From contig JAHCIQ010000005.1 of the NCBI GenBank assembly GCA_026129135.1, positions 62,001 through 126,000 on the forward strand: 64,000 nucleotides of DNA, given 5' to 3'. Shown in pieces: positions 1-9,318 of this stretch. A program made the translations under genes and the position numbers. How positions within the stretch are numbered: the stretch's first letter is position 1; each line of letters opens with the position of its first letter. The stretch comes from Cyanobacteria bacterium TGS_CYA1. Lineage in GTDB: Bacteria > Cyanobacteriota > Vampirovibrionia > Obscuribacterales > Obscuribacteraceae. Under the pieces are notes generated by a model. The model ran no database searches. It worked only from the letters and a program-made list of their open reading frames with translations, and was not told the DNA's origin.

Positions 1-1
1 T

Positions 2-241
2 GGAAGAGCTTTGTATGCCAATAAGAAAAACGCCGATGCTGTTGTTGAATTCGAACAGGCAGTACTTCTTGACCCGCTCAATGCACAGGCTCGAAACGAC
101 CTAGGCTATGCCCTCTACAAAAGAGGCGATGTAGCCTCGGCTGTAACTCAGCTGCAACTTGCTTTGAGATTGAATCCACGTTTGAGCGAAGCACGCAATA
201 ATCTTGAATTAGCCATTTTCGGCTTATCTACTCCACGCTAA
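2..241 (+). CDS. TPR-repeat protein, C-terminal fragment
   Basis: The reading frame is open through the left edge of the window, so only the last ~79 residues of a longer protein are visible. They contain two tetratricopeptide-like helical hairpins: one with the AVLLDPLNAQARNDLGYALY pattern and one around ALRLNPRLSEARNNLELAIF. TPRs are protein-protein interaction scaffolds; the partner cannot be told from this piece. An in-frame TTG at position 11 is not a credible start because the TPR pattern already runs through it. The downstream secretin begins about 120 bases later on the same strand, so the two may be co-transcribed, and TPR proteins often act as pilotins or assembly factors near secretins (inference). 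Confidence 0.75.
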   Translation, partial: GRALYANKKNADAVVEFEQAVLLDPLNAQARNDLGYALYKRGDVASAVTQLQLALRLNPRLSEARNNLELAIFGLSTPR

Positions 242-359
242 TTCGCATATAAGCACTATATACAATATCAATACAGTGATGCCAAATGCGCCACCATTGC
301 AATTCTGGCTCATAGGGTTACAATTAATATGTCAGAAAATCGGTATCGGTAAAACTTTT

Positions 360-2333
360 ATGAATCACCTGAGAGCAGCTGCTCAGGCGACAGTTCAAAA
401 AAAGAGAAAGTCTGTGACACCACAGACTATTTCCGATTCACTTCGTTCACTTTTTCTTGCGTCCCTCCTGAGTGCTTGCGCACTGAGCATCCCCTTATCC
501 GCTTTTGGGCAAGAAGAAAAAGATCCACACGAAGGTTTGAACGCAAGCAACAGTGCCGATAAAAAACAGATTGCGCAATATGGACCAGGAGGTCGCAGTC
601 AATCTGCACGAACCCAGCATCTTCCTGCAGTGACTGGAACGGTCCAGATTCGCAAGCCCTTCAAACTGGTGGCACAAGCAAATCAGGGTATCATTCACCA
701 CCTCAGTTTCAGAGATACTCCGGTACGTGAATTAATCGCTGAAATCGCGCGGCGTGGCAATTTGAACATCATCGTCGACAAGTCGGTTGATGGACGGATC
801 ACGGGCGAGTTGAAAGACGTAACCTTGAATGAAGCGATGGATACCATCCTCGCTTCAGCAGGACTTGAAAGCAGACGACTGGAGAACAACGTAATAATTG
901 TCGCATCGAGCGTGGCAATGGTGCAATTGAAACTCAATCGACAGGTTGTGCGGGCTTTCAAACTGAGCTATGCCCATCCTTTCGATGTTGCACAAATTTT
1001 GCAATTTTCTGTGTTTAATAAAGGCGTTGTGTCTAGCTTCGATGAAAAGGTGGGGCTCGGAGATTCAGCCACCGAACCTGGTACCAAAAGCCAACTAGAC
1101 CAGACTCTTAAAAAAGACGAAGTAGCAAAACAGTTAAATGGAACGACCCGCGAACAAATCCAAGAGGGGACAGGCTTCAACAACGCTGCGGTTGAACCAG
1201 GCAGCCAACAAGTGCGTCAGGTTCAGGAAATCAATGCACTATATTCGGTACCACCCAACGACGGTGGTGCAATCGTCATTCCAGATGCAAAAGGTCGACA
1301 GGTAATTGTAGTCGGAACACGAGAAGACGTAGACCTGGCTGGCGAAGCGATTGCCCTCGTGGATCGCAGACCTAGACAGGTCCATATTCAATCTTCCTTG
1401 ATTGAAATTACCAACCAGGGCATCAGACAACTCGGTGCCACCATAAACTTACAGGGTGATGGTATGTCTGGCTCAATCATGGGCAATCCCGCAGCACCTC
1501 TTTTGAGCTTCTTACCCGGTTTGGGCTCGCCTGCAAACGCGGTTCCAAATCCGCAAATACCTGCGATTCCATTTACCGGCACCAACGTTACCGGCGCAGC
1601 CAACCCTTTTGCAGGTCTTGTGGGTGCGGTTTTGCCTAACGTTGGAAATATAAATATCGCCGGTATCACGCCTGTCCAATCATCAGCATCTGGATTCAAT
1701 TTTCTGACTTTGAGTCAAAGAGCGGGTGGACGAGCCAACATCGCTACCGTTCCTTACGGATTAAACGTCAACGTGCAAATGCTATTGCAAACGAACAAAG
1801 CAAAAGTTATCGCCAATCCAAGCCTGGTCGTAGTCGATAATACTGAAGCTTTAATTACAATCGCGAACGAAGTAGTGCACAAAGTGACATCGACTGTCAG
1901 TTTGGGCGTTGTCACTACTAACGTTGAAATAGCAAAGGCAGGAATATTTTTAAATATCTTGCCGCGTCTGACCGAAGACGGCTTCGTCCGCTTGAGACTG
2001 CGTCCGCAAGTTTCAGCTCCACTTGGAGCCCCGCAGACTTTCGGCGTTGGCGCAAACCAGACTACGGTCACACTTTTAAGCATACGAGATGTAATAAGCC
2101 AGGAAGTTCGCATTAAAGACGGACAGACACTCGTAATCGGCGGTCTCTTCACCGAACAAGAAGCATCGCAATTATCCAAAGTTCCTTATTTTGCAGAAGC
2201 ACCGTTGCTTGGTGCATTTTTCAGAACTACGTTAAAAGGGCGCAACCGTACTGAGCTTATGCTCATGATTACGCCCAAGATAGTGGAAGAAGAAAATCCC
2301 AGACTCACACAAAGCGAGTCACCAACGCTTTAA
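360..2333 (+). CDS. Secretin (GspD/PilQ family outer-membrane channel)
   Basis: Secretins form ring-shaped outer-membrane gates for type II secretion or type IV pili. A hydrophobic stretch ending near SAFGQ looks like a signal peptide. It is followed by a secretin N0/STN-like domain (motif FRDTPVRELIAEIARRGNLN), NolW-like ring segments with a Gly/Ala/Pro-rich insert, and the C-terminal secretin beta-domain with ANPSLVVVDNTEA, GQTLVIGGLF and the final TELMLMITPKIVEE. I chose the ATG at 360 because it leaves a plausible basic n-region before the hydrophobic core; the frame also opens at a GTG at 276 and neither start has a clear ribosome-binding site. No other secretion or pilus assembly genes lie beside it, so pilus versus type II use is unresolved. 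Confidence 0.9.
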   Translation: MNHLRAAAQATVQKKRKSVTPQTISDSLRSLFLASLLSACALSIPLSAFGQEEKDPHEGLNASNSADKKQIAQYGPGGRSQSARTQHLPAVTGTVQIRKPFKLVAQANQGIIHHLSFRDTPVRELIAEIARRGNLNIIVDKSVDGRITGELKDVTLNEAMDTILASAGLESRRLENNVIIVASSVAMVQLKLNRQVVRAFKLSYAHPFDVAQILQFSVFNKGVVSSFDEKVGLGDSATEPGTKSQLDQTLKKDEVAKQLNGTTREQIQEGTGFNNAAVEPGSQQVRQVQEINALYSVPPNDGGAIVIPDAKGRQVIVVGTREDVDLAGEAIALVDRRPRQVHIQSSLIEITNQGIRQLGATINLQGDGMSGSIMGNPAAPLLSFLPGLGSPANAVPNPQIPAIPFTGTNVTGAANPFAGLVGAVLPNVGNINIAGITPVQSSASGFNFLTLSQRAGGRANIATVPYGLNVNVQMLLQTNKAKVIANPSLVVVDNTEALITIANEVVHKVTSTVSLGVVTTNVEIAKAGIFLNILPRLTEDGFVRLRLRPQVSAPLGAPQTFGVGANQTTVTLLSIRDVISQEVRIKDGQTLVIGGLFTEQEASQLSKVPYFAEAPLLGAFFRTTLKGRNRTELMLMITPKIVEEENPRLTQSESPTL

Positions 2334-2336
2334 TAA

Positions 2337-3332
2337 CTAATTGAGTGCCAGGCTTTCGAGCTCTTTGTTGTGGCGTAATTTCTTCATTGCCCTGAGTTCG
2401 ATTTGACGTACACGCTCTCTAGATAATCCAAGAATTTTGCCAGTTTCTACAAGAGTCTTGCGCTCGTTCTTTATTCCAAAACGCAATTTCAATACGTCCG
2501 ATTCTTGTGGCTTCAATCTTTTCAAAGCAGCTTCAATCCGCAATGAAAGCAGCTCGAAGTCTGCGGCTTCGATAGGGTCTCTGGAATTTTCATCCGGCAA
2601 GAAATCACTGAGTGTGGTTTCAGTGTCATCGGCGAAATTTGCATCTAATGATAAAGTGGCTTTCTCCGCGTTCAACAGAAGATTCACTTTATCGAGATCG
2701 AATCCAGTTTTAGTTGCAATCTCTGCCGGTGTCGGCTTACGACCAAGCATTTGATTGAGCTCTGCCACTGCTTTCTTCACTTTCCATTTGGATTCGCTTA
2801 TGTGTACTGGAAGGCGCACAGCGCGTGATTTATTTGCAATGGCGCGGCTGACTGCTTGCTTAATCCACCAGCTTGCATAGGTTGAAAATCTAAAACCTTT
2901 CTCGGGGTCAAATTTTTCGACTGCTTTGATAAGGCCTATATTTCCTTCTTGAATCAAATCCTGAAGCGTCAATCCGAATTTCACATATTTCTTGGCGATG
3001 CTCACCACCAAACGTAAGTTTGATTGAATCAACTTGTTTCGAGCGATGTAATCCCCAGATTGAGCGGCACGCGAAAGTGCCACTTCGGACTTAAAATCGA
3101 GCAATTCAAAACGCCCAATTTCCTTTAAGTAGTTGGTCATCGAATCTTTGTTGAGATTCATGCTGGAGCTGGCGCCTGTGCCTGAACCAGTGCCTGAGCC
3201 AAAATCGGCATTCTTGGACTCTTGCTCCAGATCGTCCTCAAAATCCTGGCTATTATAATCGTCGTCTATATCGCTTGAATCGAACGGGACGTCAGTCCAT
3301 TCCTCAAATACGGTATTTGTTCTATCTGTCAT
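2337..3332 (-). CDS. RNA polymerase sigma-70 factor, RpoD/SigA type
   Basis: The protein directs RNA polymerase to promoters. From the N-terminus it has an Asp/Glu/Ser/Gly-rich extension of ~70 residues, region 1.2 ([12 protein letters not shown]), region 2 with the core-binding and -10 helices ([40 protein letters not shown]), region 3 and region 4 ending in the -35 helix-turn-helix ([19 protein letters not shown]). The layout is that of cyanobacterial group 1 or group 2 factors; region 1.1 is replaced by the acidic tail. The ATG at 3332 is preferred over an in-frame TTG at 3350. It converges on the secretin with three bases between the stop codons and is divergent from the metallothionein-like gene. 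Whether it is the main housekeeping factor or a group 2 paralogue cannot be decided here. Confidence 0.9.
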   Translation of the reverse strand: MTDRTNTVFEEWTDVPFDSSDIDDDYNSQDFEDDLEQESKNADFGSGTGSGTGASSSMNLNKDSMTNYLKEIGRFELLDFKSEVALSRAAQSGDYIARNKLIQSNLRLVVSIAKKYVKFGLTLQDLIQEGNIGLIKAVEKFDPEKGFRFSTYASWWIKQAVSRAIANKSRAVRLPVHISESKWKVKKAVAELNQMLGRKPTPAEIATKTGFDLDKVNLLLNAEKATLSLDANFADDTETTLSDFLPDENSRDPIEAADFELLSLRIEAALKRLKPQESDVLKLRFGIKNERKTLVETGKILGLSRERVRQIELRAMKKLRHNKELESLALN

Positions 3333-3370
3333 TTCAGTTATTGCTCGCAAAGCAACTTTCAGAGCCGGTT

Positions 3371-3386
3371 TCGGGCATTTTCCCGA
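3371..3386. promoter_or_regulatory. Small inverted repeat in the sigma factor/metallothionein intergenic region
   Basis: TCGGG and CCCGA flank a six-base spacer in the 150-base divergent region between the sigma factor and the metallothionein-like gene. It could be an operator for either gene, but it is short and may be chance. No convincing -35/-10 pair was seen nearby. Confidence 0.2.
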
Positions 3387-3482
3387 TTTGCCGTCTTACA
3401 CTACGTATATATGTCACATTTTCATCCTAACCGATTTTTTCTCAGATTGCTGTGCTAAGAAAAAAATTGAGAGGTGATTACT

Positions 3483-3890
3483 ATGCTCCCAGGAAAAATT
3501 GGAAACGAAGAAAACGAATGGTCTGACGGAATGAGTGACGAAGCCAACGAGGACTTGCCATTCTTCGAAGATGAAATAGCGCCGGAAGAAATCGCACTCC
3601 ACATCATAGATCCGATGGACGATAACCCGGATGCTGAAGCGCAACATACTCAAAGGTCCGACGCAATCCCGCACGACATGATTTATGACGAACCAGACCC
3701 CACTTTTGAAGGACAGGAATGTGCCCATCCGTCCTGTCATTGCCTGGTGTCAAAAAATGATTTTTGTTCAGGCAACTGTGAAAATGTCGAGGATCTCGAG
3801 GCTCAAATGTGCAATTGCTCGCACACTGGATGCGACAGCTCTGGCGATAATGAACTGGTCGGTCTGCAACAAATCCAAAGCGAGATATAA
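3483..3890 (+). CDS. Acidic protein with C-terminal bacterial metallothionein-like domain
   Basis: This 135-residue protein has two parts. Residues 1-75 are strongly acidic with no recognised fold. Residues 80-117 carry eight cysteines (C80, C85, C87, C95, C99, C110, C112, C117) and histidines H82, H86 and H114, in the order C-x4-C-x-C, F-C-x3-C and C-x-C-x-H-x-x-C. This is the pattern of SmtA/BmtA metallothioneins, which bind Zn, Cd or Cu in the cytoplasm. Free-standing SmtA proteins are about 55 residues, so the long acidic N-terminus is unusual. The ATG at 3483 is chosen over an in-frame GTG at 3474 because GAGAGGTG lies just before it. Metal binding is inferred from the cysteine spacing; no SmtB-type regulator is nearby. 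Confidence 0.65.
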   Translation: MLPGKIGNEENEWSDGMSDEANEDLPFFEDEIAPEEIALHIIDPMDDNPDAEAQHTQRSDAIPHDMIYDEPDPTFEGQECAHPSCHCLVSKNDFCSGNCENVEDLEAQMCNCSHTGCDSSGDNELVGLQQIQSEI

Positions 3891-3896
3891 ATCACA

Positions 3897-3910
3897 AACC
3901 GTTATCGGTT
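3897..3910. repeat. Dispersed inverted-repeat motif AACCG-N4-CGGTT (copy 1)
   Basis: AACCGTTATCGGTT lies just after the stop of the metallothionein-like gene. The same motif, on the other strand, recurs inside priA, recF and the first kinase gene. Here it could also act as a weak hairpin, but no T-run follows it. Confidence 0.4.
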
Positions 3911-3921
3911 GGTAAATGAAC

Positions 3922-4467
3922 CTAGAGGTTCGAGTTCGAAAGAGAAGCCAGGCGCTTATTTGGCCAATCTGGCGCAATCGAAATCTTAAATTCGCGGGCA
4001 AGAGTCAACTCCACTCGCATTCCGCCCTCAAGCCAGGGCAAAGAATTTGGTGCTGCGGGATAGGGTCCTGCCGCTTCAACTATTGCTGAAATCTTTTCAT
4101 CAAGCAAAGTGAAGGATTCTCTATTCAAAACATGGAATCCCACCGGCATGCCAGATGCATCAATGCAAAAAGCAAAAGTCTGTTTATTCAACTTAAAATC
4201 GCCAGCGTAGTCTTCTTGCAATTGTTTGAAGTTCGCAGAATTTACAATTAGCTCCTGAACGCGCAATAGCCAGTTTTGCAAATCGTTTTTGTCTTTCAAT
4301 GACCAGTGAGTCGAATTCAAAATAGCTTTTGTAGATTGCAAACAAAAAGAGTTATGCGATACAACGCCTTTTGACGACTTCTCATTGGCATACAAAACAT
4401 CTGTGCTGCAAACAATCAGTGCACTGGCACCGATGATCGAAAGCAGAGCTGTTCTGCCTTTAAACAT
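3922..4467 (-). CDS. Exported protein with TonB C-terminal-like domain
   Basis: The 181-residue product starts with a signal peptide (MFKGRTALLSIIGASALIVC, probable cleavage after VLYA). A helical middle section is followed, from about residue 115, by a segment with the TonB_C pattern: FCIDASGMPVGFHVLN, a Leu-Asp helix, AAGPYPAAP and a final VELTLAREF strand. Such domains occur in TonB and also in many stand-alone periplasmic proteins of unknown role. Its ATG follows the stop of the MFS transporter directly, so the two are very likely co-translated. It could be a periplasmic partner of that transporter (inference). No transmembrane anchor for ExbB/ExbD coupling is seen, so classical TonB function is doubtful. 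Confidence 0.6.
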   Translation of the reverse strand: MFKGRTALLSIIGASALIVCSTDVLYANEKSSKGVVSHNSFCLQSTKAILNSTHWSLKDKNDLQNWLLRVQELIVNSANFKQLQEDYAGDFKLNKQTFAFCIDASGMPVGFHVLNRESFTLLDEKISAIVEAAGPYPAAPNSLPWLEGGMRVELTLAREFKISIAPDWPNKRLASLSNSNL

Positions 4468-5931
4468 TTAATGGGCACCTACGCCTTCTTCTATCATGTC
4501 GCCACTAGGTGTAGGCATGAAGAACGAAACTACGGCTCCAACCAGAAATATGCTTGCAAAAGTGGTGGCAGCCATCGCGTAAGACCCGGCGAACAAGCCG
4601 ATTAACTGACCGCTTGCAATTGCGGCAAAGGCGGCAAAAGTTCGTCCCACGTTGTAGGTGACACCAAAGGCGGTGCTGCGAATACGAGTTTCGAACAATT
4701 CTGGAATATAGGACCAGAGCAGCACGAACGGAATGTGAGCAAAAAATCCAACGCAAGCGACGAAAGGAAAAATCATGGGACTAAATTCTTTGAAAGTCAT
4801 GAACATTCCAGCCGTTGCGGCGAAAGCGAGCACGAAAGACCCAGCCATCGAAGCTTTATAGCCGAATCTGTGAATGAGCAATCCGCCAAACAATCCAGAA
4901 CAAATCATTCCAATATCTTTGAACAGCATGACGTGACTGCGCTCAGCTACCGCAAGCGTGCCGGTCAACTGGTTTATCCAGGCTGGAATCCAGGAAAGAA
5001 CTGCCCACCACGCGATGATAGCGCAGCTTGTAAGCAAACCTACAACGACTGTACGACGTGCATATTGCTTGTCCCACAGACTCATGAAGGTTGATTTGAG
5101 CATGACGCGGTCTTCATCAGTCAAATCATCCTGGTGCTTACCTTTAGCAACCGCGCGCTTTTCTTTTATTTCATGGAAACTATGCGAATCTTTGAGCTTC
5201 ATCTGGGTGTATACAACCAGGAAAGCAGGCAAAATGCCTACTAAAAAAAGATTGCGCCAGCCGTAACCACCTATCAACAAATTCAACCCAGAAGTGGTCA
5301 GGTAGCCTACGCCAAGCGATGTTGCAAGCAGACTCAATGCGAATACACGTGATTTGCGTGGCCAGCACTCAGACAAAAGAACTGCGCCAATGCCCATTTC
5401 ACCACCGATACCAGCACCAGTGAGAAATCGATAAATACCAAGATCCCACCAGCTATGCGAAAAAGCGCAAAGTCCAGTTGCTACGGCATAAACAAGAATA
5501 GTGAGTGAAAGTGTTTTGGCACGACCAATCTGATCTGCAAGCCAGCCGAAGAAAAATGCGCCCGCAGCCCAACCAAGCATAAAGAGAGCAATCACGTACG
5601 ATCCGTAAATGCCGACAGTTGCATGCGACGTTGTATGAAGCAGGTCTGACAATGCCGGATATAAGATGATGGCGAATATCGAGCTATCCATACCGTCTGC
5701 GACCCCACCAAGCCAGGTAGCAAACAGAACATGCCAGGGATAAATCTCTTTGGTTGTAGATAAAACAGATGCAGATTCGCTTTCGACTGCAATCGATTCT
5801 GCAGCCGCTATAGGCTCTGCGCCATCGACAATTGCGCCTAAAGGCGGCGGAGTGTCTGGGACTTTGAAATCAGAAGCCAAAGGGTCACCTACAGTGGCGG
5901 TCTTAGCCCCACCCTCCAAAGCGTTCACCAT
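4468..5931 (-). CDS. MFS transporter, sugar/organic-acid symporter type
   Basis: The 487-residue integral inner-membrane protein has about 12 hydrophobic helices in two halves, a DQIGRAKT loop motif between helices 2 and 3, and a long central loop. It resembles the SP/AAHS (sialate, aromatic acid or sugar proton symporter) branch of the major facilitator superfamily. A hydrophilic N-terminal extension of ~65 residues rich in Ala, Ser and Glu precedes the first helix, which is longer than usual. AAGGAG lies 7 bases upstream of the ATG. It follows glmS closely on the same strand and is followed by the TonB-C-like gene. Substrate is not predictable; a sugar or amino-sugar import role would suit the glmS context but is speculative. 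Confidence 0.8.
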   Translation of the reverse strand: MVNALEGGAKTATVGDPLASDFKVPDTPPPLGAIVDGAEPIAAAESIAVESESASVLSTTKEIYPWHVLFATWLGGVADGMDSSIFAIILYPALSDLLHTTSHATVGIYGSYVIALFMLGWAAGAFFFGWLADQIGRAKTLSLTILVYAVATGLCAFSHSWWDLGIYRFLTGAGIGGEMGIGAVLLSECWPRKSRVFALSLLATSLGVGYLTTSGLNLLIGGYGWRNLFLVGILPAFLVVYTQMKLKDSHSFHEIKEKRAVAKGKHQDDLTDEDRVMLKSTFMSLWDKQYARRTVVVGLLTSCAIIAWWAVLSWIPAWINQLTGTLAVAERSHVMLFKDIGMICSGLFGGLLIHRFGYKASMAGSFVLAFAATAGMFMTFKEFSPMIFPFVACVGFFAHIPFVLLWSYIPELFETRIRSTAFGVTYNVGRTFAAFAAIASGQLIGLFAGSYAMAATTFASIFLVGAVVSFFMPTPSGDMIEEGVGAH

Positions 5932-5968
5932 TATCTACTCCTTAATGGTTGAAAAGAGAGATATGAGT

Positions 5969-7855
5969 TTATTCGACTGTGACAGATTTAGCAAGGTTGC
6001 GTGGTTGATCTACATCCTTGCCAAGATAGTCGGCAACGAAATAAGACATCAGCTGCAATGGAACTATGGTGACGAGCGGGCTGAAAAGCTCATCAACAGA
6101 CGGAATGCGGAATATGTGATCAAATGTATCGCACGCCATTTCATCCCCATCGCATGCGACTGCAACCATACGTGCATTACGCGCACGTGATTCCTGAGCA
6201 TTCGATAATGTTTTCTCGTAAACCTTACCAGGCACCAAAACAGTGATTACTGGTACGGCTGAGTCGAGCACTGCAATCGGTCCGTGTTTGAGTTCGCCAG
6301 CAGCGTAACCTGAGGCATGAATATAACTAAGTTCTTTTAATTTAAGTGCGCCTTCAAGAGCGGTGGGGTAATTCACTCCACGAGCGATGAACACTACATC
6401 AGAAGCGTCGGCCAGTTTGAGCGATAGGTTTTTATAGTCTTCTTCGCGCGCAAGAATCTGCTCCATCAAAGCAGGCATCGCATGCAGTGTCTTTTTCATT
6501 TCCACTGCCTGGTCGCTGTTTATGGAACCGCGTTTTTCACCCAGATAAATGCCTAGCAAATAGAAGCACATCAACTGAGCGACATATGTCTTGGTTGCAG
6601 CGACTGAAACCTCGATACCACATTCGGTGACAATCAAATTGCTTGCAATTTGAGCCAAGTGCGAATCAGGTCTGTTGGTTATACCCAGAGTATAAGCGCC
6701 TTTGGCTTTGGCAGCCTTGATAGCAGCAAGAGTATCTGCTGTTTCGCCAGACTGACTTACAGCAATAACCAGAGTACTTTCGTCGGCAAGTATGTTTCTG
6801 GTCTGAATTTCAGATGCGATTTCCACTTCGACAGGAATCGAACACAACTCTTCGATAATGAGCTTACCGACCATACCCGCATTAAGAGCGGTTCCACAAG
6901 CAACAATTATGATGCGCTTGATAGATTTGATTTCGTTGTCTGTCATTTTTACGCCATAAACGCCTTCTGAGGCATCGGCAGAAAAACGCTCTACGTTGAA
7001 GGAAATTGCCGCTTTGGGATTGCTCGAAAAGTTAGGCAAATACTTGCTCATGGTCTGACGCAGAACTAGCGGTTGTTCGTTTATTTCTTTGAGCAAGAAA
7101 TGTTTGAAACCTTCTTTATCGATTTTGTAAGGCTCGGTGTTGAGCGAAACTGGCTCTCTGAAAGCTTCTGTTCCTTCGAAATTGAAGAGTCTGTAGCTGT
7201 TAGTTTTGATTTCGGCAATTTCGCTTTGTTCAAGACGCACGATTTTGTTCGTGTATTGACGAACGGCTGTGCTGTCCGAAGCAAGGAAACTTTCATTTTC
7301 GCCAAGACCGACAGTGAGCGAATAGTGGTGGTTAACTGCATAAATGCGATCGCGATGCTTCAAGCTGACGATACCTAGTGCGAAGGCACCTTTCATCAAA
7401 TTGACAGTACGAACGATGGCACCAAGAATGTCCTGGTCTTTTTCGTATTCGCGCGAAAGCAGGTGGACTGTCACTTCAGTGTCTGTTTCAGTGGTGAATA
7501 CATAGCCTTGCTCGATTAACTCGCAACGAAGCTGAGCATAGTTTTCGATGATACCGTTGTGCACTACGGCAAATGTGCCAGTAGAATCGGTGTGTGGGTG
7601 AGCATTTTCATTGGTAGGACTGCCGTGAGTAGCCCAGCGTGTGTGACCGATGCCGATAGTCGAGCTTGGTCGTTGTTGCTGGAGCAAAGTTTCCAGATTG
7701 GAAAGCTTGCCTGCAGACTTGATGATATTGAGTCTGTCGCCTTCGATTACAGCAACCCCGGCGGAGTCATAACCTCTGTACTCAAGACAGCGAAGCTTCG
7801 ACAGGAGAACTGGTGTCGCTTGATTGTTGCCTAGATAACCAACTATTCCACACAT
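5969..7855 (-). CDS. glmS: Glutamine--fructose-6-phosphate aminotransferase (isomerizing)
   Basis: GlmS makes glucosamine-6-phosphate from fructose-6-phosphate and glutamine, the first step to UDP-GlcNAc for peptidoglycan and lipid A. The N-terminus MCGIVGYLGNNQATPVLL supplies the Cys nucleophile after Met removal. The glutaminase motifs RGYDSAG, GHTRWATHG and TDTEV follow. Two SIS sugar-isomerase domains come next (ACGTALNAGMVGK, SQSGETADTLAAI, ELKHGPIAV). The C-terminal DQPRNLAKSVTVE is the family signature end. Length (628) is normal. AAGGAG precedes the ATG by 9 bases. It lies 20 bases after frr in the leftward rpsB run. No glmS ribozyme core was recognised in the short gap before it. Confidence 0.97.
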   Translation of the reverse strand: MCGIVGYLGNNQATPVLLSKLRCLEYRGYDSAGVAVIEGDRLNIIKSAGKLSNLETLLQQQRPSSTIGIGHTRWATHGSPTNENAHPHTDSTGTFAVVHNGIIENYAQLRCELIEQGYVFTTETDTEVTVHLLSREYEKDQDILGAIVRTVNLMKGAFALGIVSLKHRDRIYAVNHHYSLTVGLGENESFLASDSTAVRQYTNKIVRLEQSEIAEIKTNSYRLFNFEGTEAFREPVSLNTEPYKIDKEGFKHFLLKEINEQPLVLRQTMSKYLPNFSSNPKAAISFNVERFSADASEGVYGVKMTDNEIKSIKRIIIVACGTALNAGMVGKLIIEELCSIPVEVEIASEIQTRNILADESTLVIAVSQSGETADTLAAIKAAKAKGAYTLGITNRPDSHLAQIASNLIVTECGIEVSVAATKTYVAQLMCFYLLGIYLGEKRGSINSDQAVEMKKTLHAMPALMEQILAREEDYKNLSLKLADASDVVFIARGVNYPTALEGALKLKELSYIHASGYAAGELKHGPIAVLDSAVPVITVLVPGKVYEKTLSNAQESRARNARMVAVACDGDEMACDTFDHIFRIPSVDELFSPLVTIVPLQLMSYFVADYLGKDVDQPRNLAKSVTVE

Positions 7856-7875
7856 GCTTGTGAATCTCCTTGTCT

Positions 7876-8448
7876 CTATATTTCCATGATCTCGGCTTCT
7901 TTGTCTTTAGCGCCTTGATCTATTTCCTTTATATATTTGTCAGTCAATTTCTGCACTGAATCAGCTTTGCTGCGTAATTCATCTTCAGAAACGCCTTTGT
8001 CTTTGAAATTTTTGAGATGCTGATCGCAGTCGCGACGGATGTTTCGAACAGCCACGCGAGCATCTTCAGCAATTTTTTTAACTTGTTTGGACAGCTCTTT
8101 ACGGCGTTCTTCAGTTAACGCTGGGATAACAATTCGAATTACCGAGCCGTCGGAGTTTGGAGTCAAACCGATTTGCGCTTTGTTTATCGCAGATTCGATG
8201 TCTTTGAGTGCGCTTTTGTCGTAAGGCTGCACTACAAGCGAGCGTCCATCAGGGGTGGAGATATTAGCCAGACTTTTGAGCCCAGTAGGCGTACCGTAAT
8301 AATCTACTTCGACTTTATCGAGAACGGCAGCATTGGCTCGTCCTGTGCGAACCGTTTTGAATTCGTTCTGCAAGTTCGATACTGCTTTTTTCATGCGGTC
8401 TTCACCGGCATTGATTACATCTTGCGGATTTTCAGCAGGCGCGGTCAT
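7876..8448 (-). CDS. frr: Ribosome recycling factor
   Basis: RRF, with EF-G, splits post-termination ribosomes. The 190-residue product has the expected three-helix bundle plus small beta domain: KTVRTGRANAAVLDKVEVDYYG, ISTPDGRSLVVQPYDKSALKDIE, PALTEERRKELSKQVKKIAE and RNIRRDC. GAGGAG lies about 13 bases before the ATG, a slightly long spacing. The pyrH-frr order is near universal in bacteria and supports the assignment. The gene sits between pyrH (gap 35) and glmS (gap 20). Confidence 0.97.
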   Translation of the reverse strand: MTAPAENPQDVINAGEDRMKKAVSNLQNEFKTVRTGRANAAVLDKVEVDYYGTPTGLKSLANISTPDGRSLVVQPYDKSALKDIESAINKAQIGLTPNSDGSVIRIVIPALTEERRKELSKQVKKIAEDARVAVRNIRRDCDQHLKNFKDKGVSEDELRSKADSVQKLTDKYIKEIDQGAKDKEAEIMEI

Positions 8449-8483
8449 TTTATGAATATTCTCCTCGTTGCTATCTTTACGAC

Positions 8484-9236
8484 TTAAACTGTCTGGCAGG
8501 TTTTAGCACTGCTTATCAGTGTTCCGATTTTTTGACCCGAAACGATGGCTTTGATACCACCTGGTTTGGCAAAATCGAAAACGATTATAGGAATATCGTT
8601 TTGCTGGCAAAGCGAGACGCCAGCCGGGTCCATCACTTGCAAATTGTTTTTGATAAAGTCTTCGAAATTGATATCGTCGAATTTTTTGGCTTTAGAATCT
8701 CGTTTTGGATCAGCGTCGTAGACACCGTCCACACCATTCTTCGCCATCAAAATAACGTCTGCTTTGATTTCAGCTGCTCTTAAAGCTGAAGCGGTATCGG
8801 TTGTTACGTGGGGGTTACCTGTACCGCCACCAAAAATGACCACGCGGCCCTTGTTTAAGTGACGTATGGCTCTGAGCCTAATAAATGGCTCAGCCACCGC
8901 CGGCATGGCGATGGCTGTTTGAACTCTGGTTTCTACGCCTTTTGAATGCAATACTTCTTGCAGAATCAGACAATTCATAATAGTGGCAAGCATGCCTACA
9001 TAGTCTGCAGCAGCCTTGTCCATGCCCCAGGCAGCACCTTTCACTCCGCGGAAGATATTTCCGCCTCCGACCACAATCGCCACCTGTACGCCCATGTCTT
9101 TGGCTTCGATGATTTCGTCGGCAATGCCGCTAATCACTTGATGGTCGATACCGAATCCTTCTTTGCCCTGGAGTGCTTCGCCACTCAGTTTGAGAAGTAT
9201 TCGTTTGTATTCAGGAGCTTTGGTCGGGCTTGCCAT
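8484..9236 (-). CDS. pyrH: Uridylate kinase
   Basis: PyrH phosphorylates UMP to UDP in pyrimidine nucleotide synthesis and is usually a hexamer feedback-inhibited by UTP. Visible motifs are the amino-acid-kinase start [13 protein letters not shown], the glycine-rich [27 protein letters not shown] and [14 protein letters not shown] take the ATG at 9236 ([12 protein letters not shown]). The frame extends to a TTG at 9266, but the extra ten residues do not match the family. The product has 250 residues; bacterial PyrH is usually about 240. It lies downstream of tsf across a perfect hairpin and is followed by frr. Confidence 0.96.
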   Translation of the reverse strand: MASPTKAPEYKRILLKLSGEALQGKEGFGIDHQVISGIADEIIEAKDMGVQVAIVVGGGNIFRGVKGAAWGMDKAAADYVGMLATIMNCLILQEVLHSKGVETRVQTAIAMPAVAEPFIRLRAIRHLNKGRVVIFGGGTGNPHVTTDTASALRAAEIKADVILMAKNGVDGVYDADPKRDSKAKKFDDINFEDFIKNNLQVMDPAGVSLCQQNDIPIIVFDFAKPGGIKAIVSGQKIGTLISSAKTCQTV

Positions 9237-9318
9237 TTGTTTGAATTCCCAAGTAATCAACAGCAAATCTTACTACCTACAAGGCTTTGCCTTCTAGAAG
9301 TCATATTTCATATAAGCA

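Noticed and set aside
5932..5968. A glmS-type ribozyme near glmS.
   Set aside because: The ribozyme would lie upstream of glmS; the 20-base gap after frr is too short, and no core motif was recognised.
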